Positions 33,616 through 42,409 are shown, numbered from the stretch's first letter. The stretch: 64,000 nucleotides of DNA from Sphaerochaeta sp032144095 (GCF_032144095.1 NZ_JAVSNJ010000011.1:1-64000), one strand, 5' to 3'. Notes: generated by a model from the letters alone, not told the origin. Numbers and translations: made by a program.

Positions 33616-34062
33616 ATGCCAGTCTACTATGCACTGCTGTTACCTCAACAGGTAAGGCTCAAACTCAACCTCATCAGAAGGACACTCTACAGCAAGAGTG
33701 GCAACAGCTCTTTCAGGGCCCAGGAGAGCTGCATTCTCCTTGGGGAGACAGCAGATACCTCCCTTTCGAAACTGGTAAGCTGCCCCCCCCTACCCCTACC
33801 GGTCCAGGGCACAGCAGCCTATGCAGAACAGAGCCTCCATTTCCCTGTACCCGAGGAAGCTCTCAGACAGATTCGAGAGGAACTGGGGGTAAGCCATTCC
33901 TACAGCGGTATCTACCTAGGCGATGAGAAGCTTGAGTATGAGGCTGAAATCCCCGCCATCAACGACCTCCGTCTCGCCCTTGTCGAGGTCGAAAGACAGG
34001 GCAACCTCACTCTTTGGCGGACGCTTTCAGAAAAGCATCTGCAGAGGGGCAAAGAGGTCTGA
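33616..34062 (+). CDS. Hypothetical protein, weakly 2H-phosphoesterase-like
   Basis: 148 residues, soluble. The start YYALLLPQQVRLKLNLIRRTL resembles the N-terminus of 2'-5' RNA ligase-type 2H phosphoesterases (usually about 180 residues), followed at the right distance by SCILLGE where the H-x-T-L..LG motif would stand. Neither His-x-Thr is present, so any relationship would be to an inactive member. The last 56 bases overlap nth on the opposite strand. No clear SD. The resemblance is weak and the gene could be something else. Confidence 0.55.
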   Translation: MPVYYALLLPQQVRLKLNLIRRTLYSKSGNSSFRAQESCILLGETADTSLSKLVSCPPLPLPVQGTAAYAEQSLHFPVPEEALRQIREELGVSHSYSGIYLGDEKLEYEAEIPAINDLRLALVEVERQGNLTLWRTLSEKHLQRGKEV

Positions 34063-34654
34063 GCGGACAATCCTTGCATCCCGGCTTCTTCGCATGACAG
34101 ACTGTACGGCCAAACATGTTGGCCGTCATCGAGAAGCGGTATTGCTTCTTCTCCTCCAACAAGGATGCTATCTGCTTCTCGATCTTTTCGGGATCCTTGG
34201 TATCAACCAGGCCCAGTCGGTAGACAACCCTACCAAAATGGGTGTCGACAATGATGGCAGGTTTGCCATAGATGTCCCCCAACACACAGCTGGCGGTCTT
34301 TCGTCCAACACCGGGTAGCTGGATCAACTCCTCCATGGTGGAGGGAATCTCCTTGCCTACCAGAGCCTGGGCACAGGAGGTGATGTTCTTCGCCTTCATC
34401 CTATAGAAGCCTGTGGGGAAGATGATCTCTTCCACCTCTTCCAACGGTGCCGCGGCCAGAGCCTCCACCGTCGGAAAGCGTTCGAACAGGGGCCCACTTA
34501 CTATGTTGACGATCCTATCGGTGGTCTGGGCTGAGAGAATGACGCTTATCATAAACCGGAAAGGGTCACGTTGCTCCAGGAACTGGATATGGGGTGGATG
34601 GAGTTCATCCAATATTGTATATACAGCAGCTGCCTTTTTTTGCAATTTGTTCAT
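34007..34654 (-). CDS. nth: Endonuclease III
   Basis: 215 residues; DNA glycosylase/AP lyase that removes oxidised pyrimidines. Helix-hairpin-helix LPGVGRKTA with the catalytic Lys, catalytic Asp in IIVDTHFGRV, and the C-x6-C-x2-C-x5-C cluster motif (CHAKKPGCKDCPLRPLC). Usual length. The 3' end overlaps the hypothetical gene at 33616. A tRNA gene lies upstream. Confidence 0.96.
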   Translation of the reverse strand: MNKLQKKAAAVYTILDELHPPHIQFLEQRDPFRFMISVILSAQTTDRIVNIVSGPLFERFPTVEALAAAPLEEVEEIIFPTGFYRMKAKNITSCAQALVGKEIPSTMEELIQLPGVGRKTASCVLGDIYGKPAIIVDTHFGRVVYRLGLVDTKDPEKIEKQIASLLEEKKQYRFSMTANMFGRTVCHAKKPGCKDCPLRPLCPSADAFLKASAKE

Positions 34655-34711
34655 AGTTTCATAATACCCCTTGACGCTATCAAGCTCAAGTGCGTATACT
34701 CCATTAGGTTT

Positions 34712-34784
34712 CGGGGCGTTGCCTAGTGGCTAAGGCGCCTGCTTTGGGAGCAGGAAATCGAAGGTTCAAGTCCTTTCGCCCCGA
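34712..34784 (+). tRNA. tRNA-Pro (TGG)
   Basis: A full cloverleaf: acceptor CGGGGCG/CGCCCCG, D arm GCC/GGC, anticodon stem CCTGC/GCAGG with loop TTTGGGA (anticodon TGG), T arm GAAGG-TTCAAGT-CCTTT. The discriminator base is A and the 3' CCA is not encoded. Confidence 0.96.
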
Positions 34785-34879
34785 CTAGTGTATCTACTGT
34801 TACTCTTCTTCAAAAGCTTGGCAATGTGTTTGTGACTACAATCAACAAACAGGTTGCCAATTTTTATTCCCCCCTCTTT

Positions 34880-35280
34880 TATGGCTCAGATCAGGAGCTT
34901 CATACCCAAGAACCGAACCCCTTGCATCTAATCCGTCAGAGCAAAGCCAACCTGCGCCATGGAAAGAACGTTGGTCCATCGACCACGTATGGATCACCAA
35001 GCTTTGGTTCTGGTACTACGGTTTGGATGGGATTATCGATGTAATTTCCTATCTGGTTACCGGCCTGAAGCTCTTTTTGGGCCCAGGCCTACCCTGCAAA
35101 CCTTCAATCCAGGGCTCTACAGCTACAGCATCTGTTCGTCCCCAGGTACCACGTTTCCACAACGGAGCATCCTGGCACTGTTCTGGTGACAACAACACGA
35201 TCAAAAAAACAATTCAAAAATTTCTTGCAAATAGTAAAAAACAGGGTATATACTTGGGTTGTAGTCGTAATTACGAATAG
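34880..35280 (+). other. Open stretch, possibly a degenerate integrase/transposase core
   Basis: The 527 bases between tRNA-Pro and the IclR gene hold no convincing gene. One frame is open across most of it and contains KERWSIDHVWITK at 34963 followed by YYGLDGIIDVISYLVTGL, whose spacing recalls the D-x-T-Y and I-D-x-x-S-R-x-V-x-G segments of rve-type integrase cores. There is no start codon with SD, no second half, and the tail is low-complexity. It may be a decayed element next to the tRNA, or chance. Confidence 0.25.
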
Positions 35281-35295
35281 CATTCGTATATACGG
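35265..35295. promoter_or_regulatory. Putative IclR operator
   Basis: TCGTAATTACGA (35265-35276) is a perfect palindrome, CGTATATACG (35285-35294) another, and TACGAAT (35272-35278) with ATTCGTA (35282-35288) forms an inverted repeat with a 3-base spacer. The cluster lies 20-45 bases before the IclR-family start, as expected for autoregulation. Confidence 0.55.
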
Positions 35296-35311
35296 ACAGT
35301 AAGGAGAAATA

Positions 35312-36091
35312 GTGACTACTGTTACTCACCGCACCACGAATAGAATTCTCGATATCCTCGAAACCGTTGCCGCCCACCCTGAGGGAATCTCCCTCAGCGA
35401 GATAGCAAAGGTCCTGGAAGTACCCAAAAGCAGTATCCACCCCTTGCTTGCAACCCTTTCGCAACGAAACTACCTCAAGGCAAATACGCGGGAACAGCGA
35501 TTCGCTTTGGGAGAGAGGCTGTTTGTCCTGGGCAACAAGTTTGTCGATGACGCTGATATCCTCGATAAGATCAAGGAAGTATTGTTGTATGTTTCTGAGA
35601 AAACCTGCGAGACCCTCTATTTTGGGGTCCTTTCCAACCTTGATGTCCTGTATCTGGTGAAGGCCGACCACTATTCCAAATTCCGGGTGGTATCAAATCC
35701 AGGGAACAAGCTCCCTGCCTACTCAACAGGATATGGGAAAGCCCTGCTTAGCCAGTTTTCCCCTGAAGAGATCGAGGCATTCTACCCCACGGGAAAGCTC
35801 AAGCAGATCACCTCCCATACCATTGCAGATGTCGAGGCATTGAACAAAGAGCTTGCCGAAATCCGAAGGACCGGATTCTCCTATGAAAAAGGAGAATCAA
35901 CCACAGGAATACAGTGTGTGGCAGTTCCCATCTGCTATCAGGACCGGATCGTGGCAGGGATGAGCATAGCAGTGCCGACCTTTCGCTACGATGAACAACG
36001 GGAATTGGAATTCAAGGCATACATTCTTGAAGCAAAGCTTGAAATTGAGAGAATCATCACTGACAACCACAATCAGTGGAATTATAGTTAG
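35312..36091 (+). CDS. IclR family transcriptional regulator (KdgR-like role)
   Basis: 259 residues from a GTG with AAGGAG 8 bases upstream. Residues 5-65 are the winged HTH (TTNRILDILETVAAHPEGISLSEIAKVLEVPKSSIHPLLATLSQRNYL); 80-250 the IclR effector domain (GYGKALLS, TGIQCVAVPICYQDRIVAGMSIA). It is the first gene of a unit with kdgK, eda and a tripartite transporter, so 2-keto-3-deoxygluconate or a precursor uronate is a likely effector. Confidence 0.92.
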   Translation: MTTVTHRTTNRILDILETVAAHPEGISLSEIAKVLEVPKSSIHPLLATLSQRNYLKANTREQRFALGERLFVLGNKFVDDADILDKIKEVLLYVSEKTCETLYFGVLSNLDVLYLVKADHYSKFRVVSNPGNKLPAYSTGYGKALLSQFSPEEIEAFYPTGKLKQITSHTIADVEALNKELAEIRRTGFSYEKGESTTGIQCVAVPICYQDRIVAGMSIAVPTFRYDEQRELEFKAYILEAKLEIERIITDNHNQWNYS

Positions 36092-36100
36092 GAGCATCTG

Positions 36101-37051
36101 ATGAGAGTTGAAGTCGTTACTATCGGAGAGACCATGGTTGCATTCATTCCCAATACCCATACGGCCCTGCGCTATGTTGAGCAGTTCGCCAAAGTGGTGG
36201 CAGGGGCAGAGAGCAATGTCGCCGTGGGTCTTGCAAAGCTTGGGCACAAGAGTGGATGGCTCAGCAAACTGGGTGATGATGAGTTTGGCCAGTTCATACT
36301 GAGGGAACTGAGGGGGGAGAATGTCGATGTCTCCTCGGTCCTCATTTCCGAGACCCATCCTACAGGCATCATGTTCAAGCAGTTCAGCAACGACAAGGAT
36401 TCCTCGGTATTCTATTACCGAAGCAACTCTGCTGCCAGCACCTTCAAGGCTGATGAACTGGACAGGCAGTATATTGCACAGGCAAAGATCCTGCTTATTT
36501 CCGGTATCACCCCAGCCTTGAGCGAGAGTTGTGAGCAGACGGTCCTTGCAGCAGTCAAATTGGCAAGGGAGCATGGGGTGCTTGTCTGCTTTGACCCCAA
36601 CATCCGACGCAAGCTGTGGAGCGAGCAGCAGGCCAAAAAAACACTGGAGCCTCTGCTCTCCCTTTCCGACATCGTGCTGCTTGGCGATGATGAGGCAGCT
36701 CTGCTGCTAGGCACAGCAGAGCCCAGACAGATCGTCACTTCCTTGAGAAACCGTGGGGTTCGCTGGATCGGGATCAAGCAAGGTGCAAAGGGTGCATATG
36801 TTGCAGATTGTGAATCTGAATGTTCCATCCCTCCCTACCCTGTTACGGTTGTTGACAGCATAGGTGCTGGAGATGCATTCAATGCAGGCTTCATCTCCGG
36901 CTTGCTGGAAGGCAAGAGCATAGAGACCTGTGGGAAGATGGGGGCCATGATGGGGGCTCTGGCAGTATCCAGTTATGGCGATTTTGAGGGGCTCCCCAAT
37001 AGGAAGGCCTTTGACAGGATGTTTTCCAACACCCAAGAAGCGAGAAGATAG
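36101..37051 (+). CDS. kdgK: 2-keto-3-deoxygluconate kinase (PfkB family)
   Basis: 316 residues. PfkB sugar kinase with the N-terminal glycine pair region (FAKVVAGAESNVAVGLAKLG) and the catalytic DSIGAGDAFNAGFISG near residue 245. Best assigned as KDG kinase because eda (KDPG aldolase) follows by 10 bases: together they turn 2-keto-3-deoxygluconate into pyruvate and glyceraldehyde 3-phosphate. TAGGAG precedes the ATG. Fructokinase or other PfkB specificities cannot be excluded from sequence alone. Confidence 0.88.
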   Translation: MRVEVVTIGETMVAFIPNTHTALRYVEQFAKVVAGAESNVAVGLAKLGHKSGWLSKLGDDEFGQFILRELRGENVDVSSVLISETHPTGIMFKQFSNDKDSSVFYYRSNSAASTFKADELDRQYIAQAKILLISGITPALSESCEQTVLAAVKLAREHGVLVCFDPNIRRKLWSEQQAKKTLEPLLSLSDIVLLGDDEAALLLGTAEPRQIVTSLRNRGVRWIGIKQGAKGAYVADCESECSIPPYPVTVVDSIGAGDAFNAGFISGLLEGKSIETCGKMGAMMGALAVSSYGDFEGLPNRKAFDRMFSNTQEARR

Positions 37052-37061
37052 GAGCATTGGT

Positions 37062-37697
37062 ATGAACAACCGGAACGTAGTATTGCATGCCATCGGACAG
37101 AGCAAAGTAATCTCAATCATCAGGGGCATAGAGACCCAGGCCTCCCTGGAGGTCATTAAGGCCCTCTATGAAGGGGGAATCCGGTGCCTGGAAATAACGA
37201 TGAACACCCCAGGGGCCCTGGCAATGATAACCCAGGCTCGGGAGAGTGAGGATCTGTTTGTCGGTGCAGGTACGGTCTTGGACATGGAGGATGCCAGGAA
37301 AGCCATCGATGCAGGGGCCCAGTTCGTTCTTGCTCCCTGTCTTGATGTCAAGGTGATCGCATACTGCCTGGACAGGGATGTGCTCCCAATTCCTGGAATA
37401 TTCACCCCAACTGAGTTGCTCCTGGCTCATCAAAGCGGTGCAGAACTCCTGAAGGTATTTCCAGCAGGGTCAGTGGGCCCCCAGTACATCAAGGACCTCC
37501 TCGGTCCCTTTTCGGGAATGAAGCTGCTACCTGTGGGAGGCGTCTCCCTGGAGAACACTGCAGCATTCATGAAAGCAGGTTCCTTTGCCGTCGGGGTCGG
37601 GTCCTTTCTGGCAAATCCCACGCTTGCCAAGGCAGGGGATTTTGCAACGATACGCCAACGTGCAGAGCAATTTGTCTCGTTGGTCCAACATGTGTAA
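37062..37697 (+). CDS. eda: 2-keto-3-deoxy-6-phosphogluconate aldolase
   Basis: 211 residues from the ATG at 37062 (AGGAGC upstream). KDPG/KHG aldolase: Glu in CLEITMNTPGAL, Schiff-base Lys in ELLKVFPAGSVGP, and LLPVGGVSLENTAAFMKAG at the phosphate site. Last step of Entner-Doudoroff-type sugar acid breakdown. Transcribed with kdgK. Confidence 0.95.
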   Translation: MNNRNVVLHAIGQSKVISIIRGIETQASLEVIKALYEGGIRCLEITMNTPGALAMITQARESEDLFVGAGTVLDMEDARKAIDAGAQFVLAPCLDVKVIAYCLDRDVLPIPGIFTPTELLLAHQSGAELLKVFPAGSVGPQYIKDLLGPFSGMKLLPVGGVSLENTAAFMKAGSFAVGVGSFLANPTLAKAGDFATIRQRAEQFVSLVQHV

Positions 37698-37739
37698 ATT
37701 CGTGCAGTTTGCATGAAAATAAAAAAAAGAGGTAAGAAA

Positions 37740-38711
37740 ATGAAAAAACTTGCTGTTTTTCTCGCTCTCCTAGTATTGGTTATGGGTTCAGCCTTTGCAC
37801 AAGGGACTGCTGAAGTCAGTGCCGATTCCTATCCTAGCGGACCTGTCTCTCTCATCGTCCCCTATGCTGCCGGTGGTGGAACCGACCTTGTATGCCGCGC
37901 TCTGGCCGATGCTGCAAAGGCTTCCTTTCCCAAGAACATAACCGTTGAGAACCGCACTGGTGGTGGTGGAGCCGTAGGAATGTCCTATGGAGCCAATGCC
38001 AAGGCAGACGGTAGCGTCATCACCATGATCACCGTTGAGCTGGTCACCCTTCCCCACACAGGAACAGGTGCCGGTCTCTACTTTGATCAGTTCAAGCCCA
38101 TCATGATGGTAAACAGTGCATACAGTGCTATCACCGTCAAGGCTGATGCTCCTTGGAAAACCCTTAACGAGTTCATCGAAGCATCCAAGACCAAGACCAT
38201 GAAGATCGGTAACTCCGGTGTCGGAGCCATCTGGCACCTTGCTGCAGCGGGTCTTGCAAAGACAGCTGGAGTCACCTTCAACCACATTCCGTTTGATGGT
38301 GCTGCCCCAGCAACCACAAGCTTGCTCGGTGGACACATCGATGCCATCACCGTCAGCTATGCTGAAGTCGCCGCCCAGGTTGCCGCAGGGAACCTGAGAG
38401 TCCTTGCAGTTCTTGCTCCTGAAAGAATTGCCGCAACACCCAACATCCCCACAGCAAAAGAGCTTGGCTATGATGTTGCCATCGGTACCTGGAGAGGTCT
38501 TGGAGTTCCCAAGGATACCCCCCAGCCTATCGTAGACAAGATCTATTCCATCTTCAACAAGGCAGCTGCCTCTGATTCCTTCGTCGCCTTCATGAAGTCC
38601 ACCAACAATATCATCGATGTCATGGACGGCCCTTCCTATGGGAAGAAGCTGGTCGTTGACAACGATATGTTCAAGGCCCTTATCAATGAGCTTGGCCTCA
38701 AGCAGCAGTAA
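37740..38711 (+). CDS. tctC: Tripartite tricarboxylate-type transporter, solute-binding protein
   Basis: 323 residues from the ATG at 37740 (AGAGGTAAG upstream), with signal peptide LAVFLALLVLVMGSAFA. The Bug/TctC opening PVSLIVPYAAGGGTDLVCRALA forms the carboxylate-binding loop; FKPIMMVNSAYSAITVKADAPWKTLNEFIEA and NIPTAKELGYDV are further family marks. It captures an organic or sugar acid in the periplasm for TctBA. Position after kdgK-eda suggests a uronate, aldonate or KDG. A strong hairpin follows before tctB. Confidence 0.93.
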   Translation: MKKLAVFLALLVLVMGSAFAQGTAEVSADSYPSGPVSLIVPYAAGGGTDLVCRALADAAKASFPKNITVENRTGGGGAVGMSYGANAKADGSVITMITVELVTLPHTGTGAGLYFDQFKPIMMVNSAYSAITVKADAPWKTLNEFIEASKTKTMKIGNSGVGAIWHLAAAGLAKTAGVTFNHIPFDGAAPATTSLLGGHIDAITVSYAEVAAQVAAGNLRVLAVLAPERIAATPNIPTAKELGYDVAIGTWRGLGVPKDTPQPIVDKIYSIFNKAAASDSFVAFMKSTNNIIDVMDGPSYGKKLVVDNDMFKALINELGLKQQ

Positions 38712-38725
38712 GAAATTTGTCAGTA

Positions 38726-38754
38726 TCCAAACCACAGCAGTGCTGTGGTTTGGA
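38726..38754 (+). other. Intercistronic hairpin between tctC and tctB
   Basis: TCCAAACCACAGCA (38726-38739) pairs with TGCTGTGGTTTGGA (38741-38754), nearly perfect and very stable. No T-run follows. It probably protects the 3' end of the tctC message or lets only part of transcription pass, so that the binding protein is made in excess over the membrane parts. Confidence 0.8.
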
Positions 38755-38780
38755 ATATTCGATCCCAAAGGATTTCAACC

Positions 38781-39233
38781 ATGAGAAAAGCAAACTTTAT
38801 CGTTTCCGGCGTATTTACCGCCTTTGCACTGCTCATCATTGCACTATCACTCACCTTTCCCCCTAGCAACCATGGGGTCCCAGGACCTGGAATTTTTCCT
38901 TTTATCATTGCTGCCTTGATAATCATTTCAGCTGTTGCCTTGCTCATCACAACCCTGATAGCGGGCCCCAAGCTTGATTCCAAAATCGACCTACGGTCAA
39001 AAAACATCATCAATGTCTATATCACCATGGCAGGCTTGGTAGTCTATACGGTACTGCTACCAATGGTTGGGTTCATAACAACCACGACTGTCATGCTTTA
39101 TCTCTATATACGATGGTTCAGTAAGAGGTCCTGGTGGAAGTGTGCAGTTATCAGCTTGCTCTTCACCTTGGCGATCTACTTTCTCTTTGGTTTGGTGCTC
39201 AATGTGCCGATGCGCTTCGGCCTAGTACTCTAG
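38781..39233 (+). CDS. tctB: Tripartite tricarboxylate-type transporter, small membrane subunit
   Basis: 150 residues from the ATG at 38781 (AAAGGA upstream). Four hydrophobic helices, starting NFIVSGVFTAFALLIIALSL and with the family's NHGVPGPGIFPFIIAALIII after the first. Partner of TctA in the inner membrane. Confidence 0.9.
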   Translation: MRKANFIVSGVFTAFALLIIALSLTFPPSNHGVPGPGIFPFIIAALIIISAVALLITTLIAGPKLDSKIDLRSKNIINVYITMAGLVVYTVLLPMVGFITTTTVMLYLYIRWFSKRSWWKCAVISLLFTLAIYFLFGLVLNVPMRFGLVL

Positions 39234-39251
39234 GGAAAGGGGAAATATAGT

Positions 39252-40733
39252 ATGTTACTTGAAGTCTTAACCAATGTATTTACGGTACAAATCTTTTTCT
39301 TCATCATTCTGGGAGTATTTACCGGCATCTGCATAGGTGCCCTTCCAGGCCTGACAGCTACCATGGGTGTTGCCCTGGTGCTCCCCCTTACCTTTGGCAT
39401 GGAGGCAACCCCAGGCATCCTCCTGCTTATAGGGGTCTATGTTGGAGCCATCTATGGGGGTTCCATCTCGGCTATCCTGCTCAGGACTCCCGGGACCCCT
39501 GCAGCGGCTGCAACGGTCCTGGATGGGTATGAGTTCTCCAAACGGGGGGAGAGTGGAAGGGCCCTTGGCATCTCCACAGTCTCCTCATTCCTGGGAGGCT
39601 TGGTCAGCGTAACCGCCCTCTGGCTCATATCCCCACAGCTTGCCAAGCTCGCCCTCCGTTTCAGCGCCCCCGAGTTCTTCTTGCTGGCGGTCTTCGGCTT
39701 GAGCATTATCGCCAGCATCTCAGGCAACTCCCTTGCAAAGGGTGTTCTCTGTGGTGCCTTGGGCATCTCGATCTCGTTCATCGGCATCGACAGCATTACA
39801 GGGTATGCCCGCTTTACCTTCCACAACATCAACCTACTCAGCGGCATGTCCTTCATCCCTGTCATGATCGGCCTCTTTGCCATGTCCCAGGCATTCTCTA
39901 CGATCGAAAACATCTTTACTCCCGATGAGGTTTCGCAGAAGGTCTCCAAAGTCTGGCCGACCAAGGCAGACTGGAAAATCATCCTCAAGACAGCACCCTT
40001 AAGCGGCGTCATTGGCACGATCATTGGCATCGTACCTGGTGCAGGGGCTGAGATCGGTGCCTTCGTCTCCTACAGTCAGGCCAAGCGGATATCCAGGCAT
40101 CCTGAACTCTTCGGAACAGGAATCACCGAAGGCATTGCAGCCCCAGAGGGTGGCAACAACGGTGTGACAGGAGGAGCTCTCATCCCCATGCTAACCATGG
40201 GTGTCCCCGGGGACGCTGTCGCAGCAATCCTTATCGGAGCGCTCACCGTACAGGGCTTGCAGCCAGGGCCGCTCCTATTCACCGAACACACAACCTTGGT
40301 CTATTCGATTTTCCTTGGGATGTTCATTGCCAACCTGACCATGCTTGTGCTCGGTCTTTCAAGCCTCAAGCTCTTTGTGAAGGTACTCTCTGTTCCCAAG
40401 TCCATCCTGACACCGATGATCTTCATCCTCTGTGTGGTAGGCTCCTATGCGATCAACACGAGCTTCTTTGATGTTGGGGTAATGCTCTTCTTTGGTATCC
40501 TGGGATATTTCCTGCAGAAAGCAGACTTCTCGGTATCCCCTGCAGTTCTGGGCCTTATCCTTGGTCCGATGGCAGAGGCAAACTTCCGAAGGGCCCTTCT
40601 GATGAGCGAGGGAAGCTACTCTATCTTCTTCAACTCCCCCATCGCATGGGTTTTCCTGATACTGACCATCTTTACCCTTGCCATGCCCTATGTGACAGCT
40701 TTCCTGAAGAAGAGGCGGATGCAAAACGCCTGA
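39252..40733 (+). CDS. tctA: Tripartite tricarboxylate-type transporter, large membrane subunit
   Basis: 493 residues, about 12 helices. The TctA signature GALPGLTATMGVALVLPLTFGM occurs near residue 32 and a second related motif GIVPGAGAEIGAFVSYSQAKR at about 258, reflecting the internal repeat. GVPGDAVAAILIGAL is also typical. It forms the ion-coupled channel for the substrate bound by TctC. Last gene of the unit; a hairpin terminator follows. Confidence 0.95.
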   Translation: MLLEVLTNVFTVQIFFFIILGVFTGICIGALPGLTATMGVALVLPLTFGMEATPGILLLIGVYVGAIYGGSISAILLRTPGTPAAAATVLDGYEFSKRGESGRALGISTVSSFLGGLVSVTALWLISPQLAKLALRFSAPEFFLLAVFGLSIIASISGNSLAKGVLCGALGISISFIGIDSITGYARFTFHNINLLSGMSFIPVMIGLFAMSQAFSTIENIFTPDEVSQKVSKVWPTKADWKIILKTAPLSGVIGTIIGIVPGAGAEIGAFVSYSQAKRISRHPELFGTGITEGIAAPEGGNNGVTGGALIPMLTMGVPGDAVAAILIGALTVQGLQPGPLLFTEHTTLVYSIFLGMFIANLTMLVLGLSSLKLFVKVLSVPKSILTPMIFILCVVGSYAINTSFFDVGVMLFFGILGYFLQKADFSVSPAVLGLILGPMAEANFRRALLMSEGSYSIFFNSPIAWVFLILTIFTLAMPYVTAFLKKRRMQNA

Positions 40734-40771
40734 CCAAAACCCTATAAAAAATGTATGATGCGCTCCAAACA

Positions 40772-40805
40772 GCAAGAAGGCGACCTTTCAAGGCCGCCTT
40801 CTTGC
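40772..40805. terminator. Hairpin terminator after tctA
   Basis: GCAAGAAGGCG (40772-40782) pairs perfectly with CGCCTTCTTGC (40795-40805) around a 12-base loop that can itself fold. No strong T-run on either side. It separates the convergent tctA and the small gene at 40831. Confidence 0.75.
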
Positions 40806-40830
40806 TTATGGAGAGTCTACGTATATATTG

Positions 40831-41244
40831 TTATGCTACGCTTCGTGAAGCGAGCAGTTTTGCCATAAAGCGGCCAAGGGCCTTTCCGAAGTTTGCATCA
40901 TAGCTGAGGACAGCTTCATAGACGTTTACTTCCCTGCCCTTCTCTACACTCAGGAAGTAGAGGTGGTCACAGATCTCAAAGAATACATCAGCCCTGCGTC
41001 TTCCGGGGAAACTCATCTGGGTAGTCCAGTTCTGCATCACCTGGCTGATGGGCTGATAGATGTTGCTCATCCAGGAATAGGTTGCCTCATCCCAAGTAAT
41101 GTTCATATTCAAGTTCTTTCCCAGGAAATAACGATGGCCTTCGATATGTGACGCAAGTTTATCATAATCTGAATCCAAGAACATATCCGTGTTCTTAATC
41201 AGGAAATCAATACTTTCTTTTTTGTTTTTGTCATTATTGTTCAT
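40831..41244 (-). CDS. Hypothetical protein with FPGRxxAD motif
   Basis: 137 residues, soluble. A segment TWDEATYSWMSNIYQPISQVM followed by FPGRRRADVFFEICDHLYFLS (residues 50-100) resembles a short helical domain seen in several bacterial proteins (W..vY.P....FPGR..AD.y...) including DUF4032 members; function unknown. AGAGGAG precedes the ATG by 7 bases, supporting expression. Stands alone between two convergent/tandem units. Confidence 0.7.
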   Translation of the reverse strand: MNNNDKNKKESIDFLIKNTDMFLDSDYDKLASHIEGHRYFLGKNLNMNITWDEATYSWMSNIYQPISQVMQNWTTQMSFPGRRRADVFFEICDHLYFLSVEKGREVNVYEAVLSYDANFGKALGRFMAKLLASRSVA

Positions 41245-41424
41245 ACAATTCTCCTCTTTTTTTGTTCTTTATCTTATAACACAACTATATCAATATTAGG
41301 CAGGCTTTGCAAGCGAGTAAGCCACTATGATATTGCATTGTTCCGTCATCTTTTTGTAATATACAGTTGTTTTACTGGCACTTACCTACAGTTTGTATGT
41401 TTATATCACAGATTTGTGCTACGT

Positions 41425-41460
41425 AAAAAACCCTCCCCTTTGAATACTCAGAGGGGAGGG
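41425..41460 (-). terminator. Terminator of the superoxide dismutase gene
   Basis: On the minus strand CCCTCCCCTC (41460-41451) pairs with AAGGGGAGGG (41440-41431) around a 10-base loop and runs into six T. It lies 29 bases after the sod stop. Confidence 0.88.
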
Positions 41461-41488
41461 AAAACTGAAAAAAATGGAGATGAAGGTA

Positions 41489-42106
41489 TTACCTGCTCTT
41501 ATCGAAAATGGCTCCTACACTATCCCAGTCAAGGACATTCCAGAAAGCAGATACATAGTCACCCCTAAGGTTCTTGTACTTGAGGTAGTAGGCATGTTCC
41601 CATACATCAATGCCAAGGATCGGGGTATCCCCCTTCTTGTCCATCAGGGGATTATCCTGGTTCGGATAGGAGTTTACTACAAGCTTCCCGTCCTTGGTGA
41701 GGGAGAGGAATGCCCAGCCTGAACCGAAGCGCCCTATGGCTGCCTTGCCAAGGGAATCCTTCAAAGCGTCAAACGATCCAAAATCCTTTCTGATCTGGGC
41801 CTCTAGGGCACCTGAGGGGCTCCTGCTTCCGGTCGGTGACATGGTAGAGAAATACAGGTTATGGTTATAGAAACCTCCACCATTGTTGCGGATGGTAGTG
41901 CGAAGCTTCTCATCGGCAATGGCATCAAGGTTTCCGAGAATCTGTTCAATGGTCTTCTTGTTCAGGGAAGGGTCCTTCTCAATGGCAGCATTGAGATTGG
42001 TTGTATATCCTGCATGGTGTTTGGTGTAGTGGGTAAGCATGGTAAGTTCATCAATATATGGCTCAAGCAGATCGAATCCATATGAGAGTGCATATTGTGT
42101 AAACAT
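41489..42106 (-). CDS. sodA: Superoxide dismutase, Fe/Mn type
   Basis: 205 residues. Metal ligands: first His in LTHYTKHHAGY, second in GGGFYNHNLYF, and Asp/His in DVWEHAYYLKY. Motif NNGGGFYNH and GSGWAFL agree with the family; Fe versus Mn cannot be told safely. GGAGG precedes the ATG. It disposes of superoxide in the cytoplasm, in addition to the desulfoferrodoxin at 8051. The upstream 220 bases to the tRNA are A+T rich and probably carry its promoter. Confidence 0.95.
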   Translation of the reverse strand: MFTQYALSYGFDLLEPYIDELTMLTHYTKHHAGYTTNLNAAIEKDPSLNKKTIEQILGNLDAIADEKLRTTIRNNGGGFYNHNLYFSTMSPTGSRSPSGALEAQIRKDFGSFDALKDSLGKAAIGRFGSGWAFLSLTKDGKLVVNSYPNQDNPLMDKKGDTPILGIDVWEHAYYLKYKNLRGDYVSAFWNVLDWDSVGAIFDKSR

Positions 42107-42332
42107 AAAAAACCTCCAAGTCTCTTAATTCCTAGTTATCCACTAGGATTACCTCTACTATACTCATAATTTCTTTATAGGGCAAGTCCTACAAAGGCAT
42201 TTTGCACAACTTTATTGATAGCATCATAGTATGAGCACTGAGGATTCCCACAAATACTCTGATACATCTTTACCTTTTTTTTGATTTGAGATATTGTTTC
42301 ATAGTTTCCAGCACATATATGTGCTTACCATG

Positions 42333-42405
<73 letters not shown>

Positions 42406-42409
42406 CTAG

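Noticed and set aside
37788..38768. 326-codon minus-strand frame opposite tctC
   Set aside because: It is Gly/Asp-rich reverse reading of a gene with a signal peptide and family motifs.
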